Below, one piece after another: positions 63,604 through 64,000 of a stretch of 64,000 nucleotides of DNA (the stretch's first letter is position 1; each line of letters begins with the position of its first letter). The stretch lies in the NCBI RefSeq assembly GCF_000213575.1, contig NZ_GL892008.1, forward strand, positions 129,584 to 193,583, read 5' to 3'. Source of the DNA: Dysgonomonas mossii DSM 22836 (GTDB taxonomy: Bacteria; Bacteroidota; Bacteroidia; Bacteroidales; Dysgonomonadaceae). Position numbers and translations under genes: made by a program. The notes under the pieces were generated by a model that searched no databases, had not been told where the DNA came from, and was given only the letters and a program-made list of their open reading frames with translations.

Positions 63604-64000
63604 TTAATCGAGATTTAAAATAAAATCATTTAGATTCTGTGTAGACCTGAGGTTAAGTTTCTTCCTTAATCTATAACGATTGTTTTCGACCGATCTCGTC
63701 GACAAATTCATAAGAGAGGCAATGTCTTTTGTCTCGAGATTTAGCTTCAAACATGCGCAAAGCTTAAGATCGTTGGGGGTGAGTTCGGGATAAAGAATTT
63801 TCAATTTCTTGAAGAAATTGGTATGCTTTTGTTCAAACTTTATCAATAAAACTTTCCAGTCGTTATCATTCTCCAGATTATTGTTTAAGATAGGCAATAC
63901 CTTCTGATACAAAAGCTTCAAGGTCTTATTATCGCTTGAAAGACAGAACTCATCAATCACGTCTTTTATAGATAGTATAATCTCATTTTTCTGAATGGTA
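63604..64000 (-). CDS. C-terminus of LuxR-type HTH regulator, cut by window edge
   Basis: The frame is open to the right edge (132 visible residues) with no convincing start; a GTG at 63960 is internal. The C-terminal helix-turn-helix is clear: LTPNDLKLCACLKLNLETKD, IASLMNLSTRSVENNRYRLR, KKLNLRSTQNLNDFI. It is preceded by a helical stretch (WKVLLIKFEQKHTNFFKKLK) that matches the corresponding part of the TPR regulator at 11042-13021. The full protein is therefore probably a membrane sensor with periplasmic repeats. It lies directly upstream of the PUL 2 susC gene and is likely its regulator. Confidence 0.8.
   Translation of the reverse strand, partial: TIQKNEIILSIKDVIDEFCLSSDNKTLKLLYQKVLPILNNNLENDNDWKVLLIKFEQKHTNFFKKLKILYPELTPNDLKLCACLKLNLETKDIASLMNLSTRSVENNRYRLRKKLNLRSTQNLNDFILNLD

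Overview
The window reads as a chromosomal segment of a low-GC Bacteroidales bacterium. It carries two SusC/SusD pairs, lipoproteins with clear lipoboxes, TonB-dependent receptors, almost no Shine-Dalgarno signals, and promoters of the Bacteroidetes type (TTG/TTTG, about 19 nt, TAnnTTTG). A Dysgonomonas/Parabacteroides-like host is my inference from gene content; no rRNA is present to test it. There are 41 coding regions, one tRNA and two gene remnants, with little recent mobile DNA.

Region 1 (1-10.5 kb): a TonB receptor cut by the left edge, a GH92 alpha-mannosidase-type lipoprotein, a membrane acyltransferase-like protein, tRNA-Val(UAC) with a stop-truncated tyrosine-integrase start beside it, a methyltransferase, a PAS/LuxR regulator, and a second TonB receptor.

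Region 2 (11-17.5 kb): a membrane TPR protein with a LuxR-type helix-turn-helix; a three-gene unit bactofilin / ParM-like actin / bactofilin; then a methyltransferase overlapping rsgA. The ParM-like actin looks circularly permuted: its phosphate-1 motif lies at the extreme C-terminus, and the usual phosphate-2 Asp is replaced by Ser.

Region 3 (17.6-23 kb): four tandem secreted paralogues with a QVGIGT-type N-terminus and (inferred) jelly-roll C-terminal domains, a pyrimidine-dimer glycosylase-like gene, a glutathione peroxidase, and the C-terminal remnant of an NAD-dependent epimerase.

Region 4 (23-48.7 kb) is a large polysaccharide utilisation locus (PUL) of unknown substrate. A leftward set runs from 44034 to 23026: metallophosphoesterase, AGE-type epimerase, ribokinase-like kinase, DUF4434 protein, sialate O-acetylesterase-like protein, metallophosphoesterase-DUF4434 fusion, ADP-ribosylglycohydrolase-like lipoprotein, permease, DUF4434 protein, SusC, SusD, surface glycan-binding protein, GH27. 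A ROK regulator and a rightward pair (DUF4434 protein, sugar/H+ symporter) flank it. Four DUF4434 barrels share two Glu positions spaced like clan-A glycosidase catalytic pairs, so they are probably the unassigned enzymes of this system.

Region 5 (48.8-64 kb) is a second PUL, all leftward: SusC, SusD, a GH144-type enzyme with extra N-terminal domains, two GH3 enzymes, a GH144 enzyme and a GH43 enzyme, preceded by the C-terminus of a LuxR-type regulator that runs off the right edge. GH144 plus GH3 points to beta-1,2-glucan. In both PULs a stable hairpin separates the SusC/D block from the following enzyme gene.
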